This document shows, piece by piece, positions 1 through 7,887 of a stretch of DNA of 39,411 nucleotides. The stretch lies in NCBI GenBank assembly GCA_041485845.1, contig JBGPKH010000006.1:1-39411 (forward strand). The letters run 5' to 3'. A model generated the notes under the pieces. It did not search any database. It was not told the DNA's origin and was given only the letters and a program-made list of their open reading frames with translations. The position numbers were made by a program, and so were the translations under genes. Source of the DNA: OMOG01 sp041485845 (GTDB lineage: Bacteria > Acidobacteriota > Terriglobia > Bryobacterales > Bryobacteraceae). How positions within the stretch are numbered: the stretch's first letter is position 1; each line of letters starts with the position of its first letter.

Positions 1-161
1 ATCTCCATCGCCTTGGCGCAGCAATTGATGCCGCCGTTGTTGCGGTTGGCGCTGGAGATGACGACACTCCTGGGCTTCGGCTGGCCCTGGACCACGCGGA
101 TGAATGGCAGCGCAGCCGCACCAAGGACCGCTGCCCGTCTGCTGAATATTTGGTTCTTCAT
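1..161 (-). CDS. Secreted asparaginase / isoaspartyl-peptidase family protein, N-terminal part
   Basis: The first 53 codons of a gene that leaves the window at its left edge. The protein begins with a Tat-like export signal (SRRAAVLGAAALPF at about residues 7-20) followed by KPRSVVISSANRNNGGINCC, which resembles the start of the mature part of N4-glycosylasparaginase / isoaspartyl peptidases (Ntn-hydrolases that hydrolyse Asn-linked or isoaspartyl bonds). The ATG at 161 has an AGGAG ribosome-binding site 8 bases upstream. It lies downstream of the acyltransferase on the same strand, with a 138-base gap. The catalytic threonine would be outside the window, so the family call rests on the N-terminus only. 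Confidence 0.6.
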   Translation of the reverse strand, partial: MKNQIFSRRAAVLGAAALPFIRVVQGQPKPRSVVISSANRNNGGINCCAKAME

Positions 162-299
162 CTGTGTTCTCCTACCAACGGGGGCGGCTCGGCGGCCACC
201 CACGAAACTCCGGCCAAACGGAGGGCGAGAAGTTACGAAAGATTTCACATTATGTCACAGCGCGAGCGGGAAGGCGTAGTCCGATTTGTCGTTGGCAGT

Positions 300-1511
300 C
301 TACGCCGGGCGCGATGCCACGACCGTAAACCGCTCCTTCCAATGCAGAAACGAAAGCTCGAGGCCGTAGTATGATACTGCCGCAAAGAACGCCGTCACCG
401 CAAGATAAGCGGCAGTGTAACCGGCAACCGCGAGCCAGTACTGCGACGTGCCGGGAGTTGCCTGCCAAGTCACCATTTGCGCGGCCACGTCCTGTCCCAA
501 CCTGTGGAACATATACAAACCGTAGGACAACTTACCCGCCCACCGTAATGCCGCGTTGCCCAGAATCGGAGGGCCCATGCGGCCGTGCAACACTGCGTGG
601 AGCAAGAGCGCGCACGCGGCAGCCACGGCGAGCAGTTGCCAACTGGTGTGAAAGGAATCGCCAACCTGCGGGAATTGCATGACGAGAGCGAACAGGGCGA
701 CGCTCGCGACCGACGCGAGCCAGGCCGGCAGGACGCGCCGGCCTTTGGCATAAAGCAGCGCCACCGCGGTACCGAACAGGAATGGATCGAGCCGGCCGAG
801 CGTGTTCACCCAAACCATCGGGTAGGGAATTCCGTTGAGCAGGATGTAAACGCGGACCCCGAGCGTGAACGCCAGGAGCACTCCGAGGATCCGCGCAGAC
901 GTCTTGTCGCCGACGCGCGGCAGAAACGTGAGCAGCAGAGGCCAGAACAGGTAGAATTGCTCTTCCACGGAAACCGACCATAGCGGCGCCAGCGGGACCG
1001 GCGTCGACGCGGGAAAGAGCGCCCACGAAAAGTTGCCGAGAAACGCGAGGAACGGAAACAGGTGCTGGCGCAATAAAAGAAGATACGTCGGGCTGCCGAA
1101 TTCCGGAGTCAGGTGCGAATGCAGGGCCGGTAATCCAAGAAACACCAGCGCCAGCGTCAGGAAGTATAGCGGCCAGATGCGGAGCGCCCGGCGGATGTAG
1201 AACCGGCGCAACGAGATCGTGCCGGTAATCGCCTGTTCGCGAAGGAGCAGCGAGGTGATCAGGAACGCGCTCAGACAGAAGAAGAGGTCCACGCCCATCC
1301 AGCCGAACAACTCCACTCGCCGGAAAAATACGGTGGCCTCGTCTGGCAGATGGTGGATGAAGACCATCAGAAAGGCGACGAACCGCCAACCATCCAACTG
1401 CGGCAGGTAGAATCGCGGAGAATCCCGGCTCACGGGCGGGCCGGCCGGGGCCGGCTGTGCCGCAGCCTTTCGGATCTTCGTAGCCATGGGGAACAACAAG
1501 CATATCAGCAC
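300..1511 (-). CDS. Acyltransferase 3 family membrane protein (OafA/YrhL-like)
   Basis: An integral membrane acyltransferase of about 400 residues, the usual length for the acyltransferase-3 family, which moves acetyl or other acyl groups onto surface sugars such as O-antigen or exopolysaccharide. Visible family marks are FYLPQLDGWRFVAFLMVFIHH near residues 34-54 (LDGxRxxA with the conserved His), GVDLFFCLSAFLIT near 73-86, the RRFYIRRALRIWPLYFL segment near 102-118, and the PLWSVSVEEQFYLFWPLLL block near 175-193. About ten hydrophobic segments follow one another. The start is uncertain: codon 1 at 1511 or the internal ATG at 1487; neither has a strong ribosome-binding site. It is divergent from the sugar isomerase at 1573. 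Its acceptor is unknown. Confidence 0.88.
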   Translation of the reverse strand: MLICLLFPMATKIRKAAAQPAPAGPPVSRDSPRFYLPQLDGWRFVAFLMVFIHHLPDEATVFFRRVELFGWMGVDLFFCLSAFLITSLLLREQAITGTISLRRFYIRRALRIWPLYFLTLALVFLGLPALHSHLTPEFGSPTYLLLLRQHLFPFLAFLGNFSWALFPASTPVPLAPLWSVSVEEQFYLFWPLLLTFLPRVGDKTSARILGVLLAFTLGVRVYILLNGIPYPMVWVNTLGRLDPFLFGTAVALLYAKGRRVLPAWLASVASVALFALVMQFPQVGDSFHTSWQLLAVAAACALLLHAVLHGRMGPPILGNAALRWAGKLSYGLYMFHRLGQDVAAQMVTWQATPGTSQYWLAVAGYTAAYLAVTAFFAAVSYYGLELSFLHWKERFTVVASRPA

Positions 1512-1572
1512 TTCGGTCAGCCTGAAGTACGACGCACAGTGCTATCATTGCGGACACGAAGGACGATAGCGT

Positions 1573-2658
1573 ATGGATCAAAAGCACGGCACCGATTTCA
1601 ATCGACGCGGTTTTCTGAAGGCCACGGGCGGCGGATTGGGCGCCGCGGGGCTCACCATCGGCACGGCCGAAGAGGCCGCGGCGCGTCCCCTCACCGAGAA
1701 GGAAAAGCTCGCGCGGATGGCCTCCAACTCCTGGCCCATCCGTTACATCTTCAAGACCCGCCAGACCGGCCAAAACCCGCGGAATGCCGAGATGAAGAAG
1801 AAGTACGGCGAGCTGACTATGCTCGACTTTCCCCAGTTCACCAAGGACACGTTCCCAGGCGTCACCCACATGGACCTGTTCTCCGGTCTGTTCGGCGACG
1901 TCACCGACGACAGCATGTACGTGCAGATGCCGGTGATCGTGGGCAGCACCCTGCGCACCACGCGCGAGTTCGATCCCTCGAGCGCCGCGGGAAAACAGTG
2001 GCTCGACAAGCTGGCGAAGAAGATGGCGGCCACCGGCACCAAGTGCCAGCACATCTCCAACAACGCTCCACGCGACATCTGCGATCCCGACGCGGAGAAA
2101 CGCAAAGCCGGCGTGGAAGTCGCCAAGAAGTGGCTGGACGGCGCCAAGATCCTGGGCGCCAAATCAATGCGCGTCAACAGCGGCGGACCGCGCATCGCGC
2201 CCCCCGCGGTGACCACTTCGGACTATCCCAAGAACGACGAGCTCGCGAAGTACCTGGGCTATTGCATCGAATCGTTCAAGCAAATGGCGGACCACGGGAG
2301 CAAGGCCGGGGTGAAGGTGACGCTCGAAAATCACTGGGGACTCACCGCCAACCCCATGAACATCCGGATCATCGTGGATGAAGTGCGCAGCCCGTTCTGC
2401 GAGGCGTCCCCGGATTTCTGCAACTGGGAGCACGAGTACCTGATGTACAACGGGCTCAAGGATCTCGCGCCCTACGCGCACACCAACGTGCATGCCAAGT
2501 ATTGGAACCGCTGGAAGGACAACGACGTGAAGCGGTCGGTCCAGATCATGCTGGCCGCGGGCTTCGAGGGCACCTTCGCGCTGGAGTACGAAGACGGGCC
2601 GTGGGACGGCGTGGAAGGCGCGAAGTGGCTGTATAAAGAGGTACTGGCGGCTCTTTGA
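1573..2658 (+). CDS. Tat-exported sugar phosphate isomerase/epimerase (xylose-isomerase-like TIM barrel)
   Basis: 361 residues with a twin-arginine signal (NRRGFLKATGGG, residues 10-21), so it is expected to be exported folded to the periplasm. The rest matches the AP-endonuclease-2/xylose-isomerase-like TIM-barrel superfamily: KSMRVNSGG, KVTLENHWG (metal-site Glu on a strand end), CNWEHEYLMYNG, HTNVHAKYW and the terminal TFALEYEDGPWDGVEG (a second acidic metal ligand). Such proteins isomerise or epimerise sugars; the substrate cannot be told. AAGGA lies 9 bases before the ATG. The stop overlaps the TTG start of the following methyltransferase pseudogene (TTGA). A 65-base part of this gene (2175-2239) recurs in degraded form at 3621-3685. 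Confidence 0.85.
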   Translation: MDQKHGTDFNRRGFLKATGGGLGAAGLTIGTAEEAAARPLTEKEKLARMASNSWPIRYIFKTRQTGQNPRNAEMKKKYGELTMLDFPQFTKDTFPGVTHMDLFSGLFGDVTDDSMYVQMPVIVGSTLRTTREFDPSSAAGKQWLDKLAKKMAATGTKCQHISNNAPRDICDPDAEKRKAGVEVAKKWLDGAKILGAKSMRVNSGGPRIAPPAVTTSDYPKNDELAKYLGYCIESFKQMADHGSKAGVKVTLENHWGLTANPMNIRIIVDEVRSPFCEASPDFCNWEHEYLMYNGLKDLAPYAHTNVHAKYWNRWKDNDVKRSVQIMLAAGFEGTFALEYEDGPWDGVEGAKWLYKEVLAAL

Positions 2659-3382
2659 GCGAGTTGTTCGACGCCGCGGGCTACGCCCACGCGCGCCCCG
2701 CCGTGCATCCCCACGCGATCGAACGAATCGGCTCGCGGCTCGGCCGAAGATTCCGGCGCGCTCTCGATGTGGGCTGCGGCGCCGGATTGTCCACCGCGCC
2801 TCTCGCACGATTGCGCCGCACGCGCACTTTCTCGCGGGCCGTGCCGAAGAAATTCCTATCCGCACGCATTCGATTGACTTGATCACCGCTGCGGGTTCGC
2901 TCAACTACACCGACCTGGCCCGCGCTCTCGCCGAGGCCCAGCGCGTGCTCACGAAGGATGGCGTGCTGGTCATCTACGATTTCTCGCAGGGCCGCACGTT
3001 TCGCGATTCGCCCGCGCTCGACGAGTGGTTCATCGAGTTCATCTGTCGCTACCCGCCGCCCGAGGAAGGTGTCGAACTCGACCCGCGGTCGTTGGCGGGC
3101 TTCGCACTGAAGGACTACGAAGACTTCGAGATCGGGCTGGGGTTGGGTCCCGAGTTCTACCTGGAGTGTGCGCTCACCGAAACGAACGTGGCGCACGCGG
3201 TGCGCAGCGGCGTGCCGCGGACGGAGATTCGGGCGTGGTGCGCCGCGAGCCTGCGGCCCGTGTTCCAGGGCGGGGCTCGCGAGGTGCTGTTCCGCGGCTA
3301 CATCGCTTGCCTGCTTCAAACCGGCTCTCCCTTCATTCACCGGCGAGCACCCGGCGCACCAGGGCCGGCTCTTTCGCGATGA
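2655..3382 (+). pseudogene. SAM-dependent class I methyltransferase, broken by an internal deletion
   Basis: The N-terminal part (TTG at 2655, overlapping the upstream stop) carries motif I, ALDVGCGAGLSTAPLA, for S-adenosylmethionine binding. That frame stops at 2882. The rest is in another frame: IAPHAHFLAGRAEEIP, then SIDLITAAGSLNYTDLARAL and VLTKDGVLVIYDFS, the usual middle and C-terminal methyltransferase segments, ending about FRGYIACLL. Between APLAR and IAPHAHFLAG the family normally has roughly 25-30 residues including the acidic end of strand 2; these are missing and the join is out of frame near 2806-2812. The gene therefore looks inactivated by a short deletion rather than a base-call error. 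The 3' end overlaps the opposite-strand antitoxin gene by about 50 bases. Confidence 0.75.
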
Positions 3383-3605
3383 CGGTCAGGTACGCGCGGG
3401 CGGCCGAGTCTGGCTGGCGCCCGCCCTGCTCCCACTCCTGCAGCGCGCGCTTGCTGGTGCCATAGGCTCGTGAGAATGCGGCCTGTGACATTTTCACCCG
3501 CGTGCGAATGGCCTTCACGTCGACAGGCTTCGGCCAAACCTGCTTCGGACCTATCGTCCACGATTCAATAGTATACCGCAGTGCGGTATAGGCGCTGCGA
3601 CGCAT
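3333..3605 (-). CDS. XRE/HigA-type helix-turn-helix antitoxin-like protein, orphan
   Basis: A small DNA-binding protein. The C-terminal 60 residues are a typical HTH_3/XRE domain: VDVKAIRTRVKMSQAAFSRA (helices 1-2), YGTSKRALQEWEQGGRQPD (recognition helix with the LQEWEQG signature of HigA/NadS-type antitoxins) and a final helical stretch ending RRVLAGE. Such proteins neutralise a RelE/HigB-type toxin and repress their own operon. No toxin gene is visible on either side, so it is an orphan or remnant. The ATG at 3605 gives 90 residues but places the 19-base palindrome at 3572-3590 inside the coding region; a downstream GTG start just before KAIRTR would put the palindrome upstream, as expected for an operator. 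The start is therefore unresolved. Confidence 0.65.
   Translation of the reverse strand: MRRSAYTALRYTIESWTIGPKQVWPKPVDVKAIRTRVKMSQAAFSRAYGTSKRALQEWEQGGRQPDSAARAYLTVIAKEPALVRRVLAGE
3572..3590. promoter_or_regulatory. Perfect 19-bp palindrome, probable autoregulatory operator of the XRE protein
   Basis: TATACCGCA, a central G, then TGCGGTATA: a perfect inverted repeat with 9-base arms. On the minus strand its end runs into TATACT, a good -10 hexamer (3570-3575), so a dimeric repressor sitting here would block transcription of the XRE gene. No convincing -35 is seen. The role is inferred from position and symmetry. Confidence 0.55.
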
Positions 3606-3685
3606 GGACTCCGACGGCCGCAACAGCGGCGGCCCGCCCATCGCGCCCAGCGCGGTGACCACGTCGGACTATCCCAAGAACGACG
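3604..3685 (+). pseudogene. Fragment of a second sugar isomerase gene
   Basis: Bases 3621-3685 match 2175-2239 of the upstream isomerase gene at about 60 of 65 positions and encode SGGPPIAPSAVTTSDYPKND, against SGGPRIAPPAVTTSDYPKND in the intact gene. No other part of the isomerase is present. The coding differences look like divergence between paralogs rather than a very recent copy. It is fused directly to the HAD fragment that follows. Confidence 0.7.
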
Positions 3686-3826
3686 CTGGTGATCGAAGGT
3701 ACGCTGCCTGGACTGCGCGCCGATCGGGCGGCCGGCATGCAGGTGCTCGGTATGGCCACTACATATCCGGCCGGCGCACGCGAAGGCGCACCGTGCATCG
3801 CGGATTTCAGCTCGTTCGGGTATTGA
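3686..3826 (+). pseudogene. C-terminal fragment of a HAD-superfamily hydrolase
   Basis: A 46-codon reading frame ending at a TGA. It encodes LVIEGTLPGLRADRAAGMQV, then LGMATTYPAGAREGA and ADFSSF, the standard C-terminal pattern of beta-phosphoglucomutase-like HAD phosphatases (VIEDSxPGxxAxxAAGM...TTYP...ADFSEL). The acidic D of the usual VIEDS motif is G here. There is no start and no upstream HAD core: the preceding bases belong to the isomerase scrap, so this is debris. Confidence 0.6.
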
Positions 3827-3947
3827 CTTGAGAGGAGGCCGGCGGGACTCAGTTGACGATTCATATCTCAAAGCAGTGAGTGCCGATTCCATCCGCCGGC
3901 GGATTCGAGATCAGCGAGCGGCCGAGGGGCCGACCGGGATCAAGGAG

Positions 3948-3968
3948 CGTATTATCACAAATAATACG
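3948..3968. promoter_or_regulatory. AT-rich inverted repeat upstream of the di-haem peroxidase gene
   Basis: CGTATTAT, a 5-base spacer (CACAA) and ATAATACG form a perfect 8-base inverted repeat, 119 bases before the peroxidase start. AT-rich symmetry in otherwise GC-rich DNA suggests a regulator site or a weak hairpin. No promoter hexamers could be assigned with confidence in the remaining gap (3827-4086). Confidence 0.3.
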
Positions 3969-4086
3969 GGGAGTACCGGACCCCGGCGCTCCCAACAAGC
4001 TTGGTATTTCGCGGATTTCGCGAGGAGCCTATTGTAAAGCTCGGGAGCCCATGTCATCATAATGCGCGGTTCTCAGAGAGGATTGG

Positions 4087-5574
4087 ATGCTCATGACGTT
4101 GAAGACGATCGCTACTCCTATTTTGCTGCTTGTGGGTTCATGCGTGGTCTGGGCGCAGCCGGACCTCGACGCTGCGCTGGCTACCGCACTCAGTTCGGCT
4201 GGCTTTACGGGAAACATTCAAGCAACCCTCGAATCGCGCCTCGGGCGACCCATCAACAGGCAACTCGCCGACCTCGGCAGGTTGCTATGGTTTGATAAAA
4301 GCGGCGGCCTGCATTCCGATAACACATGCGGGGGCTGTCATTCGCCGTCAAATGGCTTCGGCGACACTCAGTCTATTGCCATAGGTGTCCAGAACAACAA
4401 CCTCGTGGGGCAGAATCGCTCGGGGCCACGCAATCAGCGCCGGACCCCATTCGCGGCAAATACAGCTTTCTATCCCAATCTGATGTGGAATGGGCGGTTT
4501 GCGTCATTATCGGGCAATCCATTCGACAACTCTCTCGGTTTCAAGTTTCCTCTCCCGGAGGGAACCACCAAGTTCCCGCCAAACGATCCGAATTTCCCGC
4601 ATCTGCTGATTGCCCAGGCTCACATTCCGCCGACGGAATTGGTCGAGGTGGCTGGCTTCACTGGTACGGCCGGCACAATCGGACCGGAATTCGACCAGTT
4701 TGACGATGGCAAAGGCTCACCTGTGCCCCCTCCCGATGGCAGCGGCTTTCGCAACGAGCCCATCCGGAACGCCGTGCTGGCCAGGCTGAACGGAACACCC
4801 GCCTACCGCGCCCTCTTCGGCGCGTTATTCCCGTCGGTTGCGGGTGGCGGTCCGATTGATTTCGTTATGTTCGGCCGCGCCATTGCCGAATTTGAATTTA
4901 CGATGGTTTTCGCCGATGCCCCGATTGATCGTTTTGCGCGCGGCAACAGGAAGTCGATGACGGTACCGCAGAAGAAGGGAGCACTCATTTTCTTCGGCAA
5001 AGGCGGGTGCGTGAATTGTCACGCGGTTAGCGGCCAGTCGAACGAAATGTTCAGTGACTTTCAGATGCATGTGGCCGGCGTGCCCCAAATCGCCCCGTTT
5101 TTCGGCGTGGGGAAAGGCAATGTCATCTTTGACGGCCCTGGCCAGGACGAAGACTTTGGCTTGGAGCAAATCACCGGTAATGGCGCGGATCGCTATAAGT
5201 TCAGGAGCTCTCCGTTGCGCAATGCGGCTCTCCAGCCGGCGTTCTTCCACAATGGCGCGTTCGGGCGTCTGGAAGACGCCATTCGCCATCACTTGGACGT
5301 CTTTACCTCGGCCAGGAATTATCGCCCGGCATCGGCTGGAATCGACAAGGATCTTACTCATCGCCTGGGCCCGATCGAGCCGGTTTTGGCCAGGATCGAT
5401 CCTTTGCTCGCTAACCCGATTCATCTGGCGGCGGACGAGTTTGAAAATCTGGTCGCCTTCGTGCGCGATGGACTGCTCGACGATCGGGCGCAAAAACAAA
5501 ACCTGTGCAAACTGGTCCCGAACGCCGTGCCCAGTGGTTTCTCGCTCATGCGATTTGAAGGGTGTCCTCAGTAG
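4087..5574 (+). CDS. Di-haem cytochrome c peroxidase / MauG-family protein, secreted
   Basis: 495 residues with an N-terminal signal peptide (about residues 1-24, ending VVWAQP). Two c-type haem-binding motifs are present, CGGCH at 81-85 and CVNCH at 308-312, the arrangement of bacterial cytochrome c peroxidases and MauG-like enzymes. These reduce hydrogen peroxide, or oxidise a protein substrate, in the periplasm. FRSSPLRNAALQPAFFHNGA near residue 375 and LEDAIRHHLD are typical of the second haem domain. The protein is longer than the 330-residue classical enzyme, with an extended segment between the two haem domains. AGAGAGG precedes the ATG at 4087 by about 5 bases; a second ATG at 4093 is possible. 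The small secreted protein follows 57 bases downstream and may be co-transcribed. Confidence 0.88.
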   Translation: MLMTLKTIATPILLLVGSCVVWAQPDLDAALATALSSAGFTGNIQATLESRLGRPINRQLADLGRLLWFDKSGGLHSDNTCGGCHSPSNGFGDTQSIAIGVQNNNLVGQNRSGPRNQRRTPFAANTAFYPNLMWNGRFASLSGNPFDNSLGFKFPLPEGTTKFPPNDPNFPHLLIAQAHIPPTELVEVAGFTGTAGTIGPEFDQFDDGKGSPVPPPDGSGFRNEPIRNAVLARLNGTPAYRALFGALFPSVAGGGPIDFVMFGRAIAEFEFTMVFADAPIDRFARGNRKSMTVPQKKGALIFFGKGGCVNCHAVSGQSNEMFSDFQMHVAGVPQIAPFFGVGKGNVIFDGPGQDEDFGLEQITGNGADRYKFRSSPLRNAALQPAFFHNGAFGRLEDAIRHHLDVFTSARNYRPASAGIDKDLTHRLGPIEPVLARIDPLLANPIHLAADEFENLVAFVRDGLLDDRAQKQNLCKLVPNAVPSGFSLMRFEGCPQ

Positions 5575-5631
5575 TCGTGACGGTAGTGCCAGGTTCCCTC
5601 GGGCATTTTGAAACGTTCAATGGAGATGACA

Positions 5632-6096
5632 ATGAAAACTTTAGCCGTAGTGGCAATTTCGTTTCTTGCTCTGGCAACTGCCTCAGCGGACGTAGTGGGA
5701 CAAGACAAGTTCTCGGTCGGTTTTTTCGTTTCGGCGGCTACCTGCACACAGGTTCCCGCGGACATCAGCGGTAGCGGCCAAGGGCATTTCGTCGATCGCG
5801 TTACCGTGGACAACACAGGAAGCATTCACGTGGGTTTTACCTTCAACGCACAAGGCACCGCGTCCGACGCCAACGGCAACCAATATGTATTCAATGATGC
5901 CGACAGTTTCACTCTCAGCGGTCCCGCGGGTGGCTTCGAAACGACGATCACTGAGCACTTTCATCTGATCGGTAAGGGTGGCGCCCCCAACGTGAAGGTC
6001 AAAGCACTGCTGCATATCACAGTACTGGCCAATGGCACAGTCACTGCCTTCGTGGATAAGGCTAGCGGGAACGAAGCCTGCGAAGGAATCATATAA
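5632..6096 (+). CDS. Small secreted protein of unknown function
   Basis: 154 residues beginning MKTLAVVAISFLALATASA, a clear signal peptide with cleavage near residue 19. The start at 5632 is chosen because GGAG lies 6 bases upstream; an upstream in-frame TTG at 5608 has no such site. The mature part is rich in Gly, Thr and Val with alternating hydrophobic residues, suggesting a small beta-sandwich or barrel, with two cysteines (CTQVP and NEACEG near the end) that could form a disulfide. I do not recognise the family. It follows the peroxidase gene on the same strand and may be in one transcript with it. Confidence 0.7.
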   Translation: MKTLAVVAISFLALATASADVVGQDKFSVGFFVSAATCTQVPADISGSGQGHFVDRVTVDNTGSIHVGFTFNAQGTASDANGNQYVFNDADSFTLSGPAGGFETTITEHFHLIGKGGAPNVKVKALLHITVLANGTVTAFVDKASGNEACEGII

Positions 6097-6261
6097 ACCT
6101 GTAAACCCGCGCCCTGCGCGGGCGCCGCGACCCAGTGGACATTGTGCCGGCGGGGAGCGCCGAAGGCCCATCTTGCAGCCTTCTGCCTCCCCCCGCTCCG
6201 CCAGGAGCGCTCCCCAGCTTCGATTGAAACCCGCCGGCAGAAGGAGTATGATTCCAGCATC

Positions 6262-7602
6262 ATGTCAGATATTCCGAATCCAATATCCCGAAGGTCTCTG
6301 CTGCGCGGAACCACGGCCATCGGCGCTTCCGCTTTCACCCTGATCAAACCCCACCTGGTGCGCGGCGCCGGGAAGGAAAAGCTGCGGGCCGGCATCGTGG
6401 GATGCGGCGGGCGCGGCACGCAAGCCGTGGTCGATACGCTCACCGGAAACGAGAATATCGAGCTGGTGGCCATGGCCGACGTTTTCGAGGATCACCTGGA
6501 AAGCTCGCTGAAGCAACTGCGCGATCCCAAATACATCGGCCGCCACGCCGGCATCACCGTCGAACGCGACGGCCAGCCCAAAGTGATGACCGCCGAGGAC
6601 CTGGTGGCGTCCATCACGCCGCGCGTCAAGGTGCGGCCGGAGTACCATTTCGTGGGCTTCGATGCCTATCGCAAGCTGGCGAACGCGGAGATCGACATCG
6701 TCATGCTGACCACGCCTCCGGGCTATCGGCCCATCCACTTCGAGGCGGCGGTCGAGGCCGGCAAGCACGTCTTCACCGAAAAGCCCATCGCCACCGACGC
6801 CACCGGCGTGCGCCGCTTCATGGCCGCGGGCCGCAAGGCTGCCGAGAAGAAGCTGACCGTGATGTCCGGCGCGCAGCGGCACGAAGACAAGCCGTACGTC
6901 GAGACCGTGCGCAAGATCCACGATGGCGCCATCGGCGAGATCGTCGCGCTCAATTCGTTCTATCTCAGCGGCCCGGTGTTTCATGCTCAGGCGCGCGACG
7001 CCAAGTGGGGCGACATGGAGTGGGAGCACCGCAACTGGTACTCGTTCCTGTGGCTCTGCGGCGACCAGATCGTGGAGCAGCACTTCCACAACATCGACTT
7101 CATGAACTGGGTGATGGGCGGCCATCCCGAGCGCGTGGTGGCTTCGGGCGGCGCGGCGTGGCGCCCGCGCGCGGCGCTCTACGGCAACATCTTCGACCAC
7201 ATGAGCTCGGACTTCGTGTACCCCAACAGCGTCCACCTCAGCAGCACCTGCCGCCAGTATCCGCGCGGCGCCTTCAACAACGTCAGCGACCTGATCGTGG
7301 GGACCAAGGGCCGCAGCACCGGCATCGACCTCGGCACCAAGGGCATCAGCGCCTACGTGCAGGAGCACATCGACTTCACCGACAGCATTCAAGGGCGTGG
7401 GCCGTACATCAACCAGTCGATCCCCATCGCCGAGAGCACGCTCACGTGCATCATGGCGCGCGAGTCGGCCTACTCGGGCGTGGCCATCACCTGGGACCAG
7501 ATCATGAACTCGAAGCAGGACCTGATGCCCGGGACTTTCGGCTACGAGATGAAGACGGAGCCGACCCCGCTGCCCATACCGGGCGAATACAAGTTCGTGT
7601 GA
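6262..7602 (+). CDS. Tat-exported Gfo/Idh/MocA family oxidoreductase
   Basis: 446 residues from the ATG at 6262. A twin-arginine signal (SRRSLLRGTTAIG, residues 9-21) is followed by the NAD(P)-binding Rossmann motif GIVGCGGRG near 44-52. HVFTEKPIATD, about 130 residues on, is the family signature whose Lys takes part in catalysis. The C-terminal half is the usual alpha/beta dimerisation and substrate domain (EQHFHNIDFMNWVMGGHPER carries catalytic-type His and Asp). These enzymes oxidise or reduce sugars and inositols; exported members are common in Acidobacteriota and Planctomycetes and carry bound cofactor. AAGGAG is at 6241-6246, rather far (15 bases) from this ATG. It stands alone between the small secreted protein and a hairpin repeat. 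Confidence 0.9.
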   Translation: MSDIPNPISRRSLLRGTTAIGASAFTLIKPHLVRGAGKEKLRAGIVGCGGRGTQAVVDTLTGNENIELVAMADVFEDHLESSLKQLRDPKYIGRHAGITVERDGQPKVMTAEDLVASITPRVKVRPEYHFVGFDAYRKLANAEIDIVMLTTPPGYRPIHFEAAVEAGKHVFTEKPIATDATGVRRFMAAGRKAAEKKLTVMSGAQRHEDKPYVETVRKIHDGAIGEIVALNSFYLSGPVFHAQARDAKWGDMEWEHRNWYSFLWLCGDQIVEQHFHNIDFMNWVMGGHPERVVASGGAAWRPRAALYGNIFDHMSSDFVYPNSVHLSSTCRQYPRGAFNNVSDLIVGTKGRSTGIDLGTKGISAYVQEHIDFTDSIQGRGPYINQSIPIAESTLTCIMARESAYSGVAITWDQIMNSKQDLMPGTFGYEMKTEPTPLPIPGEYKFV

Positions 7603-7742
7603 GCCGCGCCCGCTCGGCGCCGAGGAACAATCGGCCGCGAGCGCTCGGTTGAAGACGCGGCGAAGAACCGGCGAAAATACCCAGCCCGCACCGGTCGCGT
7701 CTTCATGCCCTTTGGTGGGCCGCGGAGGCCCATCGGGACCTC

Positions 7743-7807
7743 CCTACGGTCGCGGCTCAGTAACACGTTTCGATTCACGGCGGCTGTTTCCGAGCCACGA
7801 CCGTAGG
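7743..7807. repeat. Hairpin repeat, family copy 1
   Basis: CCTACGGTCGCGGCTC (7743-7758) is repeated in inverted form at 7792-7807 with one mismatch, leaving a 33-base loop. The core CGGTCGCGGCTC followed by AGTAAC recurs at 18392-18417 and 20844-20912. The copy sits in the 285-base gap between the oxidoreductase and the TPR operon, so it may also act as a transcript-end hairpin. Confidence 0.75.
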
Positions 7808-7887
7808 AAGTGGTCTTTCTCGAACGTGGCCGGCCTTCTGAAGCCGGCCCGCGGCCCGTTCGCCGCCCGATGTTATGCTGGAGTTCG

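Noticed and set aside
312..345. GCCACGACCGTA at the 3' end of the acyltransferase gene as a fourth hairpin repeat copy.
   Set aside because: Only 12 bases match, there is no second arm, and it is explained by the coding sequence of the last residues.
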